In this document: one piece after another, positions 41,861 to 50,075 of the stretch
Layout: every line of letters begins with the position of its first letter
Numbering within the stretch: the first letter of the stretch is position 1
DNA from: G963663775 sp963663775
GTDB taxonomy: Bacteria; Bacillota; Clostridia; Oscillospirales; Butyricicoccaceae
Direction: 5' to 3'
NCBI GenBank assembly: GCA_963663775.1
Contig: OY760624.1
Span: forward strand, 1,054,001 to 1,118,000
Length of the DNA: 64,000 bases
Made by a program: the position numbers and the translations under genes
The notes under the pieces: generated by a model
The model's database searches: none
The model's input: the letters and a program-made list of their open reading frames with translations, nothing else
What the model was told of the DNA's origin: nothing

Positions 41861-44584
41861 TTAGTTTTGAATTTCCCATGCGCTTCCGTTATAGACAATG
41901 GTAATTTTGCTCGGCAGTGCATTGCCGTGCATGTCTATAATGTTGGTAGATAGATAGACACAATCGCCCACCGATGCGGGAGAGGTTAAAATAACCGTAA
42001 ATTGTGAAGAAGAAATATCTGCGTTCAGCGAAGCAATGCTGTTGCTGCTGTCAGAAAGCGTCACATTGTCGGTAGACATGCGGGATGAGTTCATTTCCTC
42101 ACTAAAGGACAGCGTGAATTGCTTGGCAGTGTTGTAGATGGTAGTGCCGTCTCCGGGAAGCACAGCGGCAATGGGAGGTACTTTGTCGGTTAAAGGTTGG
42201 GATTCGCCAACCGTGGTGACGTTATCGGTATTGGTAAATAGACTTTCTGCAATGGAAACTTGCTCGTTTGCACCGGAGGTGTAGTGGGAAAGCGCAGAAG
42301 TATCCAGTCCAAGGGTGACAACATTGTCGGACAGGCTCATGGATGCAATCGTACCTAAGGGATTGTTGTAGGCGGTCAGTACGATTTTTTCGTTGGCTAC
42401 AATATCGCTGACAGTCAGCGCATTGAATGCGGTTTCATCAATGTCGTAATTGTAAACCAAAGAAATTGCTGTTACATAGCCGTCTGTGCCAAAGGCATAT
42501 GCTGTGAGGAGGCTGAATTGTGTGGTTCTCGCCCAAGTCGTGCCGTCATAGGTCAGCTCTTCAGACGGGGTTACACCGTTGCCATACAAATCGCAGACAT
42601 TCGCCAAGCTGACGGTATCACCCGGTGACGGGGAGGGTATAACTAGCTGAATGGTGTATCCATCGGCGCTTAACGAGGGCGTACCGGACAAGGTCGCCGA
42701 GGATGATGTGGTATCCAAGTAAGAGAGGTCGAGGAACTCGTCAAAGGTCACAGAGAGCGTGTTCGTGCCGGCATCCCACGCCAGACTCGAGAACATTGGC
42801 GCAGTTCCATCGCGGGTGTACTGGGTGCATTGCAGGGGGTTGTTATTTGCAGAACCAACAGGGGCATTACCGTACGCATCCACATAGGCACTGTTTCCTA
42901 GGAGCATACGGTAAATATTCTGATTATCAGAGGACAACGCCCGAATGTTGCTAACCAATGTGGGAGAGGTGCAAGTCAGCTGCAAATGGTAGGAACCATC
43001 TGCAACCGCTTCCCCAGTGGCAAGAGAAGTATCGGACAGCGCATAACCGGAGGTGGACACATCATCAGTGATTTCCATTGCACCTAAATTATAGGTATTT
43101 GGTGCTTCCGAAAAATTTAAATCAATGGTTTTTTGGCTGCTGTTGAAGTTGATGCCCCAATGCATCAGTACGGGAGGGGCGGCATCGGCGACAACGCAAT
43201 CCGTTGTGGCAGCGCAGGCATCGCCATTGGTGCTGGTGAGGGCACCTGCGGCAATGTTCAGCTTGGGCGTGATTTCCGTATTGTAAAGATAGCTCATGGA
43301 GGTGCTGCCTGTAGGGGTTTCTTGGAGCGTCAGGTCAATTACATTGGGTGTAGCTTCACTGATGCCGGCGGAGGTAATGGTTCCAATGGACAACGTTGCA
43401 TGGTTCGATGTGAGCGAAAAATCCGTGGTTGAAACGCTGTCTGCATTGATATTTTCGTTAAACAGCAGTCGGATTTTGTCAACAATACCATTGTGGTCGG
43501 TATCTAGAGTTGTGGCACTGTTCAGATAGAAAGCAGATGTTTCATTTCCGGAAGAGCCGGAGGAACCAGATGAAGAAGATGACGATGAGGATGACGATGA
43601 GGATGACGTAGTGCTGGTGTTGACAGAAGAATCATAGGACACCTGCTTGGAAGTAGTTTCCTGTGCAATCTCGTCTTCTTGCTGCTGTTCGTTTGCCTGC
43701 TCCTCTGCCTTGCGGGTTTCCAATAAGCTTTGCAGTCGTGCAGTGAGCAGCTTGACTTCTTCGGTTTGTTCCCCTTCCGCCAGAGCCTCTAACATGGCTT
43801 CGATAGCAAAGGCGTCTAGCGTGTCAACATCCAGAATGTCAACATGCAGTTCCTGCACTTCCTGCGAAGCGAGCCGAGCATCGATGGCGGTTTGTATCTC
43901 ATCTAGGGTGATTTCTGTGCCATCCTCGGCAGACTGCAATTCATCCACCATCGTTTGCAATTCGCTTTGCAGCTGTTCGGTGTTGAAGTCGAGGTCTTGT
44001 CCCGCTTCTACAGACACCACAAGGGTCAGCTGCTTTTCCGTAGGCGTGCCGTTTTCATCCTTCACCTGTACAGTGACAGCGGTAACCGTTTGCACCACGC
44101 CTTCCAGTACTGTCAAGCGGCTGTGCGAGGTATCGTCACAAGTGACCAGATATTTGGTGCCTTTTGCGCCCATGATGGCGTTGGGTGTGCGCACCTCAAA
44201 CTTATCTTGGCTGCCCAGTTTTTTTTGCACATTGGCACTCACTTGACCGTTAATCAGCTTGATGCCGGTTTGTTCACTGGATTGGCTGTAGGTCAGCTGC
44301 TCAAGTGACACATAGGATTTTGCGCCGACTTTCACTTCTTGACTGCCGTTGATTTTTAATTTCAGCCAAGCGTTTTTGCCGGTTAAAATTTTGTCACCCT
44401 GTGTCAGCGTCATGCCGGTTTGGGCGGAGAACGTTTTTTCCCCCCCGGATTTGATGATGCTCACACTCCCCGCAAAGGCGGAAATTGTGGCACTGCCGCT
44501 GGATGCGGCATAAGCAATGGAATGGGGCACAAGCAGTGCCACCACCATCAGCATAGAAAGGATTCGTTTCAGAATTCGTCCCAT
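41861..44584 (-). CDS. exported FecR-domain protein with poly-Ser linker and repeated Ig-like domains
   Basis: A 907-residue secreted protein starting at ATG 44584 after AAAGGAG. Signal peptide: about 1-27. A FecR domain spans about 28-185 (GSVSIIKSGGEKTFSAQTGM, VRTPNAIMGAKGTKYLV). Glu/Gln-rich helical sequence (about 190-310) leads to a serine-glycine linker. The rest is a series of SwmB-like or Ig-like beta domains with repeated LxFxE and DxxxP patterns. FecR domains usually relay or sense signals at the envelope. It directly follows the CHASE2 cyclase gene (41 bases), suggesting a joint role. Confidence 0.82.
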   Translation of the reverse strand: MGRILKRILSMLMVVALLVPHSIAYAASSGSATISAFAGSVSIIKSGGEKTFSAQTGMTLTQGDKILTGKNAWLKLKINGSQEVKVGAKSYVSLEQLTYSQSSEQTGIKLINGQVSANVQKKLGSQDKFEVRTPNAIMGAKGTKYLVTCDDTSHSRLTVLEGVVQTVTAVTVQVKDENGTPTEKQLTLVVSVEAGQDLDFNTEQLQSELQTMVDELQSAEDGTEITLDEIQTAIDARLASQEVQELHVDILDVDTLDAFAIEAMLEALAEGEQTEEVKLLTARLQSLLETRKAEEQANEQQQEDEIAQETTSKQVSYDSSVNTSTTSSSSSSSSSSSSSGSSGSSGNETSAFYLNSATTLDTDHNGIVDKIRLLFNENINADSVSTTDFSLTSNHATLSIGTITSAGISEATPNVIDLTLQETPTGSTSMSYLYNTEITPKLNIAAGALTSTNGDACAATTDCVVADAAPPVLMHWGINFNSSQKTIDLNFSEAPNTYNLGAMEITDDVSTSGYALSDTSLATGEAVADGSYHLQLTCTSPTLVSNIRALSSDNQNIYRMLLGNSAYVDAYGNAPVGSANNNPLQCTQYTRDGTAPMFSSLAWDAGTNTLSVTFDEFLDLSYLDTTSSSATLSGTPSLSADGYTIQLVIPSPSPGDTVSLANVCDLYGNGVTPSEELTYDGTTWARTTQFSLLTAYAFGTDGYVTAISLVYNYDIDETAFNALTVSDIVANEKIVLTAYNNPLGTIASMSLSDNVVTLGLDTSALSHYTSGANEQVSIAESLFTNTDNVTTVGESQPLTDKVPPIAAVLPGDGTTIYNTAKQFTLSFSEEMNSSRMSTDNVTLSDSSNSIASLNADISSSQFTVILTSPASVGDCVYLSTNIIDMHGNALPSKITIVYNGSAWEIQN

Positions 44585-44625
44585 AATATGTACTCCTTTG
44601 TTTGATATGAAAATAGACCAGCACA

Positions 44626-46380
44626 TCATGCCTGCAAGTCATCGACTTGATAGACCGCAATCTCTTCGGATTTGCCCTTCACTTTTAATCCGCCAAGAGA
44701 AGTGGCGGTGATTTTGTCCTTTACAAGGTCATAGGTTTCTTGGCTAATCAAGATTTGCCCTGCTTTTGCATTGCTTTCCAGTCGTGCGGAGGTGTTCACG
44801 GTATCGCCGATGGCGGTGTAGTCCATGCGGTCATTCGAGCCGATATTGCCGACAACGGCGTAGCCGGTATTGACCCCAATGCCAAATTGCACCGTGCGGT
44901 TGTATTTTTCCTCCAAATCTTTCATCAAAGATTGTGCACCTTGCTTCATTTCCCAAGCGGTTTTGACGGCACAAAACGCATGGTCTTCCAAATCCAGCGG
45001 TGCATTATAAATTGCCATGGTTGCATCTCCGATGAATTTGTCCAACGTACCGCCATTGTGGAAAATGGATTTTGCACACAAATCCAAGTAGGCATTGAGG
45101 ATTTCCACCACTTCTTCCGGCTGCGCCTTTTCCGACAGCGGGGTGAAGCCGCGAATATCCACAAACAGCACGGAAATATATTTGCGCGTACCGCCAAGCT
45201 TTAAATTGGCATCGCCGTCCTCCAAAATTTTGTTGACGATTTGCGGCGCAACATATCTGCCGAAAATGCCGGTGATACGCTTGCGTTCCAGCGTCTGCTC
45301 GACATAGTTATAGACCAGTGTGACAATATAGAATACCAGCAGGGTAGCAATCGGATAGACGATTTGCAGCACATATCCGTGGGTATACACGTATTTTCCT
45401 GCCCCAAAATACGCAATGATTAGGCACAAATGCAGCCAAAAGGCAAGGAAGGGCTTGGCTTTGCGGGACACGACAAAAGACAGCAGTCCCGTGAAAAAGA
45501 TGAGAAACAAATCGACATAGCCGCTGACATCACGCTTGAAACGATTTTCCATCAGATTCTGGATGATATTGGCATGCACCTCAACCCCGAACATTTTTTC
45601 CTCTTTGTCAATCGGCGTGGGATATTCGTCCTGCATGCCGAGGCTGTAGGGACCGAATAAAACAATTTTGTCCTCAAAAAAGCCTTCCGGAATCATGTCG
45701 TTGTATACCATATAGGCAGAAATGTTTTGGAAGTCTGTGGGCTGTCCGGCATAATCAATATATAGCGGACGGTTATATTCGTCTGAAAAATCATCTGCTT
45801 GTATACCATTGTGCAGGGCATATTTCTGATAAATGGCATAGGCAAAGCTGTCATAGAGCGTGTTATCAAAGGTGCGGGATAAAACCGCTTGGCGAATAAC
45901 GCCGTTGTCTTTTTCTTCGGTATACGCATTGATATATCCCGTGGTCACGGCGTCATTCAGCGCAGAAAAAGGTGTGAGGTATTGGTTTTCTGAAACATAC
46001 CCCCACTGCTCTTTGCCGGAGACCAAAACGCTGGCACACACCACCGGATTGTTCTGCAAGGTATCAATGAGCATTTGATCGTCGGCAGTGTTGGTGATCG
46101 CATCATAGATGATGTCAATGCCCAACACCGCCGGATGGTCTCTCAAGATATTTTGAAAGATAACGCTTTGCATATCCCGAGAATACGGCCAGCGTCCAAT
46201 GTTTTCATAGCTTAGGTCATCAATTCCCACAATAACGATGTTGTCAGACGGTGTGTCGGCAGATTCATACATATGGTCATAAATCATCGACTGAAAAACC
46301 GACAAATAATCCATAAAGAATGAAAAAACCAAGACAAGCATCAAAGATGTGAAAATTAGCATGGATTTTTTGTGTTTCAC
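44626..46380 (-). CDS. CHASE2-domain class III adenylate cyclase
   Basis: A 584-residue membrane receptor-cyclase. A first helix (about 7-28), an extracellular CHASE2 domain (about 29-285), three helices (about 288-360) and a cytoplasmic class III cyclase (about 398-575). Metal Asp residues are D408 (FVDIRGF) and D452 (FIGDATMA). The adenine-selecting pair is K448 and T522 (YTAIGD), as in adenylate-type enzymes, and N529 and R533 complete the site. It should make cAMP in response to an outside signal. It lies 21 bases after the HD-GYP-like gene and 41 before the FecR gene. Confidence 0.92.
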   Translation of the reverse strand: MKHKKSMLIFTSLMLVLVFSFFMDYLSVFQSMIYDHMYESADTPSDNIVIVGIDDLSYENIGRWPYSRDMQSVIFQNILRDHPAVLGIDIIYDAITNTADDQMLIDTLQNNPVVCASVLVSGKEQWGYVSENQYLTPFSALNDAVTTGYINAYTEEKDNGVIRQAVLSRTFDNTLYDSFAYAIYQKYALHNGIQADDFSDEYNRPLYIDYAGQPTDFQNISAYMVYNDMIPEGFFEDKIVLFGPYSLGMQDEYPTPIDKEEKMFGVEVHANIIQNLMENRFKRDVSGYVDLFLIFFTGLLSFVVSRKAKPFLAFWLHLCLIIAYFGAGKYVYTHGYVLQIVYPIATLLVFYIVTLVYNYVEQTLERKRITGIFGRYVAPQIVNKILEDGDANLKLGGTRKYISVLFVDIRGFTPLSEKAQPEEVVEILNAYLDLCAKSIFHNGGTLDKFIGDATMAIYNAPLDLEDHAFCAVKTAWEMKQGAQSLMKDLEEKYNRTVQFGIGVNTGYAVVGNIGSNDRMDYTAIGDTVNTSARLESNAKAGQILISQETYDLVKDKITATSLGGLKVKGKSEEIAVYQVDDLQA

Positions 46381-46401
46381 CTAAAATATTCCCCCTCTCA
46401 A

Positions 46402-47898
46402 TTACGATTCCCAAATGTGGCTCTCAATAAAAATGTCAACCAGTTCCTTGTCTAATTTCCCCTCCTTTACCATGAATCCGAGTATTTGAATGGCCTTTTC
46501 CGTGGGCATCCCCGGTTTATAAGGGCGGTCAATGGCAGTCAGCGCATCATAGATGTCTAAAATCGTCAGCATTCTGACTTCCATCGGCAAATCGTCAGCA
46601 CCGCACCCCTTGCAATAACCACTGCCGTCCAAAAACTCATGATGCTTTGCCGCCCAATCCGGCACATGCTTGAGATACTCCGGAAAGGTCATTTTGGATA
46701 AAATGCGCTCGGTTGCGCTGACGTGATGCTCAATAACGGCACGTTCCCGTGCGGTGAGTGTGCCTTTGATAATGCTCAGATTTTCAAAATCGGCATCGGT
46801 GAGCAGTTCCTCTTCGATGCCAGCCCACCTTTTCTGTTTGATTGTCGTGAGTTTTTCCAGCTTTTCGCCATCCATAAAGGTTGTTGGACGATTGACCTCC
46901 AGCACAAATTGACGCACATCTGCCATATAGGATTGGGTTTCCTGCCAATGCTGTTCCAGCTGCGTGCGCACAGCAGCATCGGTTGTCGCCACAGCTTTTT
47001 CAAGATATTGCAGCTGCAATTTGGTAGTAATCAAATCCAATCGCAGCAGGAGCGTTTGCTCTGTTTCACCCAGTCGGGTTGGTTTGTCAAGGATTTCCAA
47101 AGGGATGGCAAGCTTGCCGATATCATGCAGCCATGCAGTGGTTACAATTTCATTGATTTGGTTGTCATCAAAGTGCGCATCTTGATAGGGACCGCTGGAA
47201 ATGGTATTCATATATGCAGCAAATTTTCCAATGAGCTGTGCAATGGTTTTGGAATGATTGGCGTTGTAAGGAGTTCGTTCATCAATGGCAGTTGCCAGTA
47301 CTTCGACGAAAGATTTGAAAAATTGCTTAATTTCATCCACATACTGCATGTTTTCAAGCGCAATACCGGCTTGCGAGGCAAGGGATTTGACAATGCTTTC
47401 GATGTGGTCGGCAAAGGGAATGGGCTGATTGGTGTCATCCAGTGCATTGATGAGCTGCAGCACGCCAATTACTCGATCCTCACGATTGATGAGCGGAATC
47501 ACCAGCATAGACTTGGTGACATAGCCTGTGGCGGCATCAAATTTTTTGGGACCGGAAAAATCAAACAGCTCGGAATGATATACATCTGGGATGTTGATGG
47601 TCTGTTTGGTGATGGCACTGTAAGCGGAAACATTGCTGCGCAGCATTTCCAGCGGCGGAAAGTTGATTTTTTCACCATCGCCGCCCATAAAGATATGGAG
47701 AGAAGTGGTCTGCATGATTTTATAGTGCAGTTGGTTCTGCTCTACCAGATATAAGGTGCCGCCATCGGCGTTGGCAATGCTTCTGGCACCCGTCAGAATT
47801 TTTTCCAAAAGCTTATCATGGTCTTTCTCAACAGTCAGTGCAATGCCAATATCCAAAAGCCGTTTAATGTGTTGATTTTTCAAAATATTATCGTCCAT
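46402..47898 (-). CDS. GAF plus HD-GYP-like phosphohydrolase
   Basis: A 498-residue cytoplasmic protein. A GAF domain (about 10-185) is followed by an HD domain with HDIGK at 258-262 and a late motif HHEFLDGSGYCKG at 419-431. HD-GYP enzymes that cleave cyclic di-GMP have GYP in that motif; here it is GYC. About 100 extra, mostly helical residues (about 275-385) separate the two motifs. Metal ligands remain, so hydrolase activity is plausible but its substrate is uncertain. It heads the minus-strand cyclase cluster. Confidence 0.85.
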   Translation of the reverse strand: MDDNILKNQHIKRLLDIGIALTVEKDHDKLLEKILTGARSIANADGGTLYLVEQNQLHYKIMQTTSLHIFMGGDGEKINFPPLEMLRSNVSAYSAITKQTINIPDVYHSELFDFSGPKKFDAATGYVTKSMLVIPLINREDRVIGVLQLINALDDTNQPIPFADHIESIVKSLASQAGIALENMQYVDEIKQFFKSFVEVLATAIDERTPYNANHSKTIAQLIGKFAAYMNTISSGPYQDAHFDDNQINEIVTTAWLHDIGKLAIPLEILDKPTRLGETEQTLLLRLDLITTKLQLQYLEKAVATTDAAVRTQLEQHWQETQSYMADVRQFVLEVNRPTTFMDGEKLEKLTTIKQKRWAGIEEELLTDADFENLSIIKGTLTARERAVIEHHVSATERILSKMTFPEYLKHVPDWAAKHHEFLDGSGYCKGCGADDLPMEVRMLTILDIYDALTAIDRPYKPGMPTEKAIQILGFMVKEGKLDKELVDIFIESHIWES

Positions 47899-48031
47899 AA
47901 TATAGCCTCATATCCACATTTTTTCTTACATTTTATCATAATAAAGTGTGAAATACCAGTGAAATTATGATTTTCTTGGTAAAATAATGGGTTACAATAA
48001 AAAGCAGTGCTACAGGGGTGTCAGACAAAAG

Positions 48032-48056
48032 AAAAAAAGCCGCATCCAACGGATGC
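48032..48056 (-). terminator. terminator after the IclR gene
   Basis: On the minus strand GCATCC-GTT-GGATGC is followed by GGC and seven T. The stem is short but GC-rich. Confidence 0.6.
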
Positions 48057-48094
48057 AGCAGAGGAGAACAGGCGGCAAAATGCCAAAACGGGTT

Positions 48095-48865
48095 TTAAAG
48101 TGAACCCCCTAAAACGGCGGCCAATTCACTGCAAGCGGTGCGCAATAAATGGTGCAGTTCTTGCATCCGGCTGTTCGACATGCGTGTCACAGGGGCAGAA
48201 ATCGACATGGCATAGGAGGCATGTCCCGTGTAGTCTGGAATGGCGGCCGCCACACATTTTACCCCCAGTTCATTTTCTTCGTTGTCTTGGGCATAGCCAT
48301 CCCGTCGGATGTTTGCAATTTCGTGCAGAAAGGCACGCTCATCGATGATGGTGTACGGCGTGTAGGCGTGCACAGGGCTCGCCTGCCACACTTCACGCAC
48401 GGTTTCATCCGGCAAGGTCGCTAAAATCGCTTTGCCCACACCGGTGCAGAACATGGGGCGGCGCATGCCAATGCGTGAAAACATGCGGATTGCGCTGTGC
48501 ACACTGTCGACCTTGTGCACATAGACAATTTCATTTTCCTCTCGCAGCACCAAATGAATGGTTTCGCCGGTTTCGCGGCTTAGATGCTCCATCGTAGCGC
48601 GGGAACGCTCCACAATATCCACATTTTCAAGGATATAGCTCGACAGCTCACATAATTTCATGCCTGCATAATATTTGCTTGTCGCATTATCATGCAGCAC
48701 ATAGCCACGGGTTGTCATAGCACCTAGCAAACGATGCACGGTTGATTTATGCAGACCGGTTTGCGCACAGAGCGCAGAGATAGTAGTGCCATTTCGATTG
48801 CGGCAAAGGTTTTCCAGCAAATCGAATGCACGGTCTAGGGATTGGACAGATGCGGGTTCCGCCAT
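48095..48865 (-). CDS. IclR-family transcriptional regulator (KdgR-like)
   Basis: A 256-residue regulator. The N-terminal winged helix (about 5-65: VQSLDRAFDLLENL, LHKSTVHRLLGAM) is followed by the IclR effector domain (about 80-250: ETIHLVLREENEIVYVHKVDS, then CTGVGKAILATLP and GVKCVAAAIPDYTGHASYAMSIS). It is divergent from the KDPG aldolase and KDG kinase genes. Its own promoter and theirs carry the same 17-bp motif. I infer it represses ketodeoxygluconate use and itself, with KDG or KDPG as a likely inducer. Confidence 0.92.
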   Translation of the reverse strand: MAEPASVQSLDRAFDLLENLCRNRNGTTISALCAQTGLHKSTVHRLLGAMTTRGYVLHDNATSKYYAGMKLCELSSYILENVDIVERSRATMEHLSRETGETIHLVLREENEIVYVHKVDSVHSAIRMFSRIGMRRPMFCTGVGKAILATLPDETVREVWQASPVHAYTPYTIIDERAFLHEIANIRRDGYAQDNEENELGVKCVAAAIPDYTGHASYAMSISAPVTRMSNSRMQELHHLLRTACSELAAVLGGSL

Positions 48866-48878
48866 AATAGCACACCTC

Positions 48879-48895
48879 GTTTTATATCATGAAAC
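48879..48895. promoter_or_regulatory. operator copy 1 (IclR gene side)
   Basis: GTTTTATATCATGAAAC. It lies just downstream of the -10 of the IclR promoter. It matches the copy at 49023-49039 at 16 of 17 positions. Confidence 0.75.
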
Positions 48896-48903
48896 TTTGT
48901 TTT

Positions 48904-48932
48904 AGTATACTCTATTTTATCCAAAATTTCAA
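48904..48932 (-). promoter_or_regulatory. IclR gene promoter
   Basis: On the minus strand TTGAAA (48932-48927), 17 bases and TATACT (48909-48904). The start would fall in or next to operator copy 1. Confidence 0.65.
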
Positions 48933-48967
48933 ACAGAACTTTACACAGGTTTCTCTTCTCTTCTATC

Positions 48968-48995
48968 TTGTATTGCAGGCAAAATTCCGTATAAT
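48968..48995 (+). promoter_or_regulatory. promoter of the KDPG aldolase gene
   Basis: TTGTAT (48968-48973), 16 bases and TATAAT (48990-48995). Operator copy 2 lies about 20 bases beyond the expected start of transcription. Confidence 0.7.
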
Positions 48996-49022
48996 AGAGA
49001 GTATTCAAGAAAACAAAACAGC

Positions 49023-49039
49023 GTTTTATATTATGAAAC
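49023..49039. promoter_or_regulatory. operator copy 2 (aldolase side)
   Basis: GTTTTATATTATGAAAC, a near-palindrome 17 bases before the aldolase ATG. It is the partner of the copy at 48879-48895. Confidence 0.75.
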
Positions 49040-49055
49040 GATAGGAGAGAGCACC

Positions 49056-50021
49056 ATGACTGCGATAAAAGAGCAAATTGAACAACTGGGAATTGTACCG
49101 GTCATTAAAATCGATGATGCGGAGAAGGCAGTGCCGTTGGCACAGGCGTTGGTACGTGGCGGGATTCCTGCGGCAGAGGTCACCTTTCGCACGGCAGCGG
49201 GAGAAGAATCCATTCGCCGCATGGCAGCCGCATGTCCCGAAATTTTGGTGGGTGCGGGCACGGTGCTGACCATTGACCAATGCGACCGTGCCATTGCCGC
49301 AGGTGCAAAATTTATCGTTTGCCCTGGCTATGATGAAGCGCTTGTCGCACATTGTCAGGCACGTGGTATCCTCATCCTGCCGGGATGCGCCTGCCCGTCC
49401 GACATCAGTAAGGCCGTGAATGCGGGATTGGAAATTATCAAGTTTTTCCCTGCGGAACAGTCGGGCGGTATCACATTTTTGAAGGCGGTTGCACCGGTGT
49501 ATCCAAAGCTGCGCTTCATGCCGACCGGCGGCATCAATGCTAAGAATTTGCAGACGTATTTATCCTTTGACCGTATTGTGGCGTGCGGTGGCTCCTGGAT
49601 GGTGAGGGGCGATTTGATGGATGCGGACGGCTTTGATGAAATTGAAGCGTTGTGCGCAGAGGCGATGCACACGATGCTCGGCTTTGCATTGGCGCATGTT
49701 GGGCTCAATGCCGAGAATGAAAGCGAAGCACGCAAGGCGGCACAAATGTTTGAAACGCTGTTCGGACTCACCGCCAAGGAGGGCACAAGCTCTGTGTTTG
49801 CCGGCACAGCGGTTGAAGTCATGAAACAGCCGTATCTGGGTAAGCACGGACACATTGCGATTGCAACCAACAGTGTTCTGCGTGCAAAGGCATATTTGGA
49901 GCGCCGTGGCTTTACATTTGATGAAAGCACTGCCAAGTATTTGCCTTCCGGCAAGCTCAATGCAATTTACTTGCGGGATGAAATCTGTGGATTTGCCGTG
50001 CACTTGGTGGGCAAAGCGTAA
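49056..50021 (+). CDS. KDPG/KHG aldolase fused to a VOC-type domain
   Basis: Residues 1-205 form the 2-keto-3-deoxy-6-phosphogluconate aldolase: catalytic Glu in AAEVTFRT, GAGTVL, Schiff-base Lys in EIIKFFPAEQSGG and the phosphate loop MPTGGINAKN. Residues about 212-321 (MLGFALAHVGLNAENE to GFAVHLVGKA) look like a vicinal-oxygen-chelate (glyoxalase-like) domain, absent from E. coli Eda. Total 321 residues. KDG kinase follows 54 bases on. Together they turn KDG into pyruvate and glyceraldehyde 3-phosphate. GGAGAGAGCACC precedes the ATG. Confidence 0.92.
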   Translation: MTAIKEQIEQLGIVPVIKIDDAEKAVPLAQALVRGGIPAAEVTFRTAAGEESIRRMAAACPEILVGAGTVLTIDQCDRAIAAGAKFIVCPGYDEALVAHCQARGILILPGCACPSDISKAVNAGLEIIKFFPAEQSGGITFLKAVAPVYPKLRFMPTGGINAKNLQTYLSFDRIVACGGSWMVRGDLMDADGFDEIEALCAEAMHTMLGFALAHVGLNAENESEARKAAQMFETLFGLTAKEGTSSVFAGTAVEVMKQPYLGKHGHIAIATNSVLRAKAYLERRGFTFDESTAKYLPSGKLNAIYLRDEICGFAVHLVGKA

Positions 50022-50075
50022 TTGCGGGTTCTCGTGTGAATTCAGAAAAATTTTGATACATAAGAAGGTGTTTTT

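Noticed and set aside
41134..41904. Forward frame of 256 codons opposite the NHL gene
   Set aside because: Its reverse encodes clear NHL repeats; the periodic codon pattern explains the open shadow frame.
43559..43630. Short tandem GAT/GAG repeat as a CRISPR or VNTR locus
   Set aside because: It is the reverse of the poly-Ser linker codons in the FecR gene, with no spacers.
43647..44246. Long forward frame (199 codons) opposite the FecR gene
   Set aside because: Ser/Cys-rich shadow of the Glu/Gln-rich coding strand, with no start signals.
46723..47754. Forward frame of 343 codons opposite the GAF/HD gene
   Set aside because: Mirror of a real gene with recognisable catalytic motifs on the other strand.
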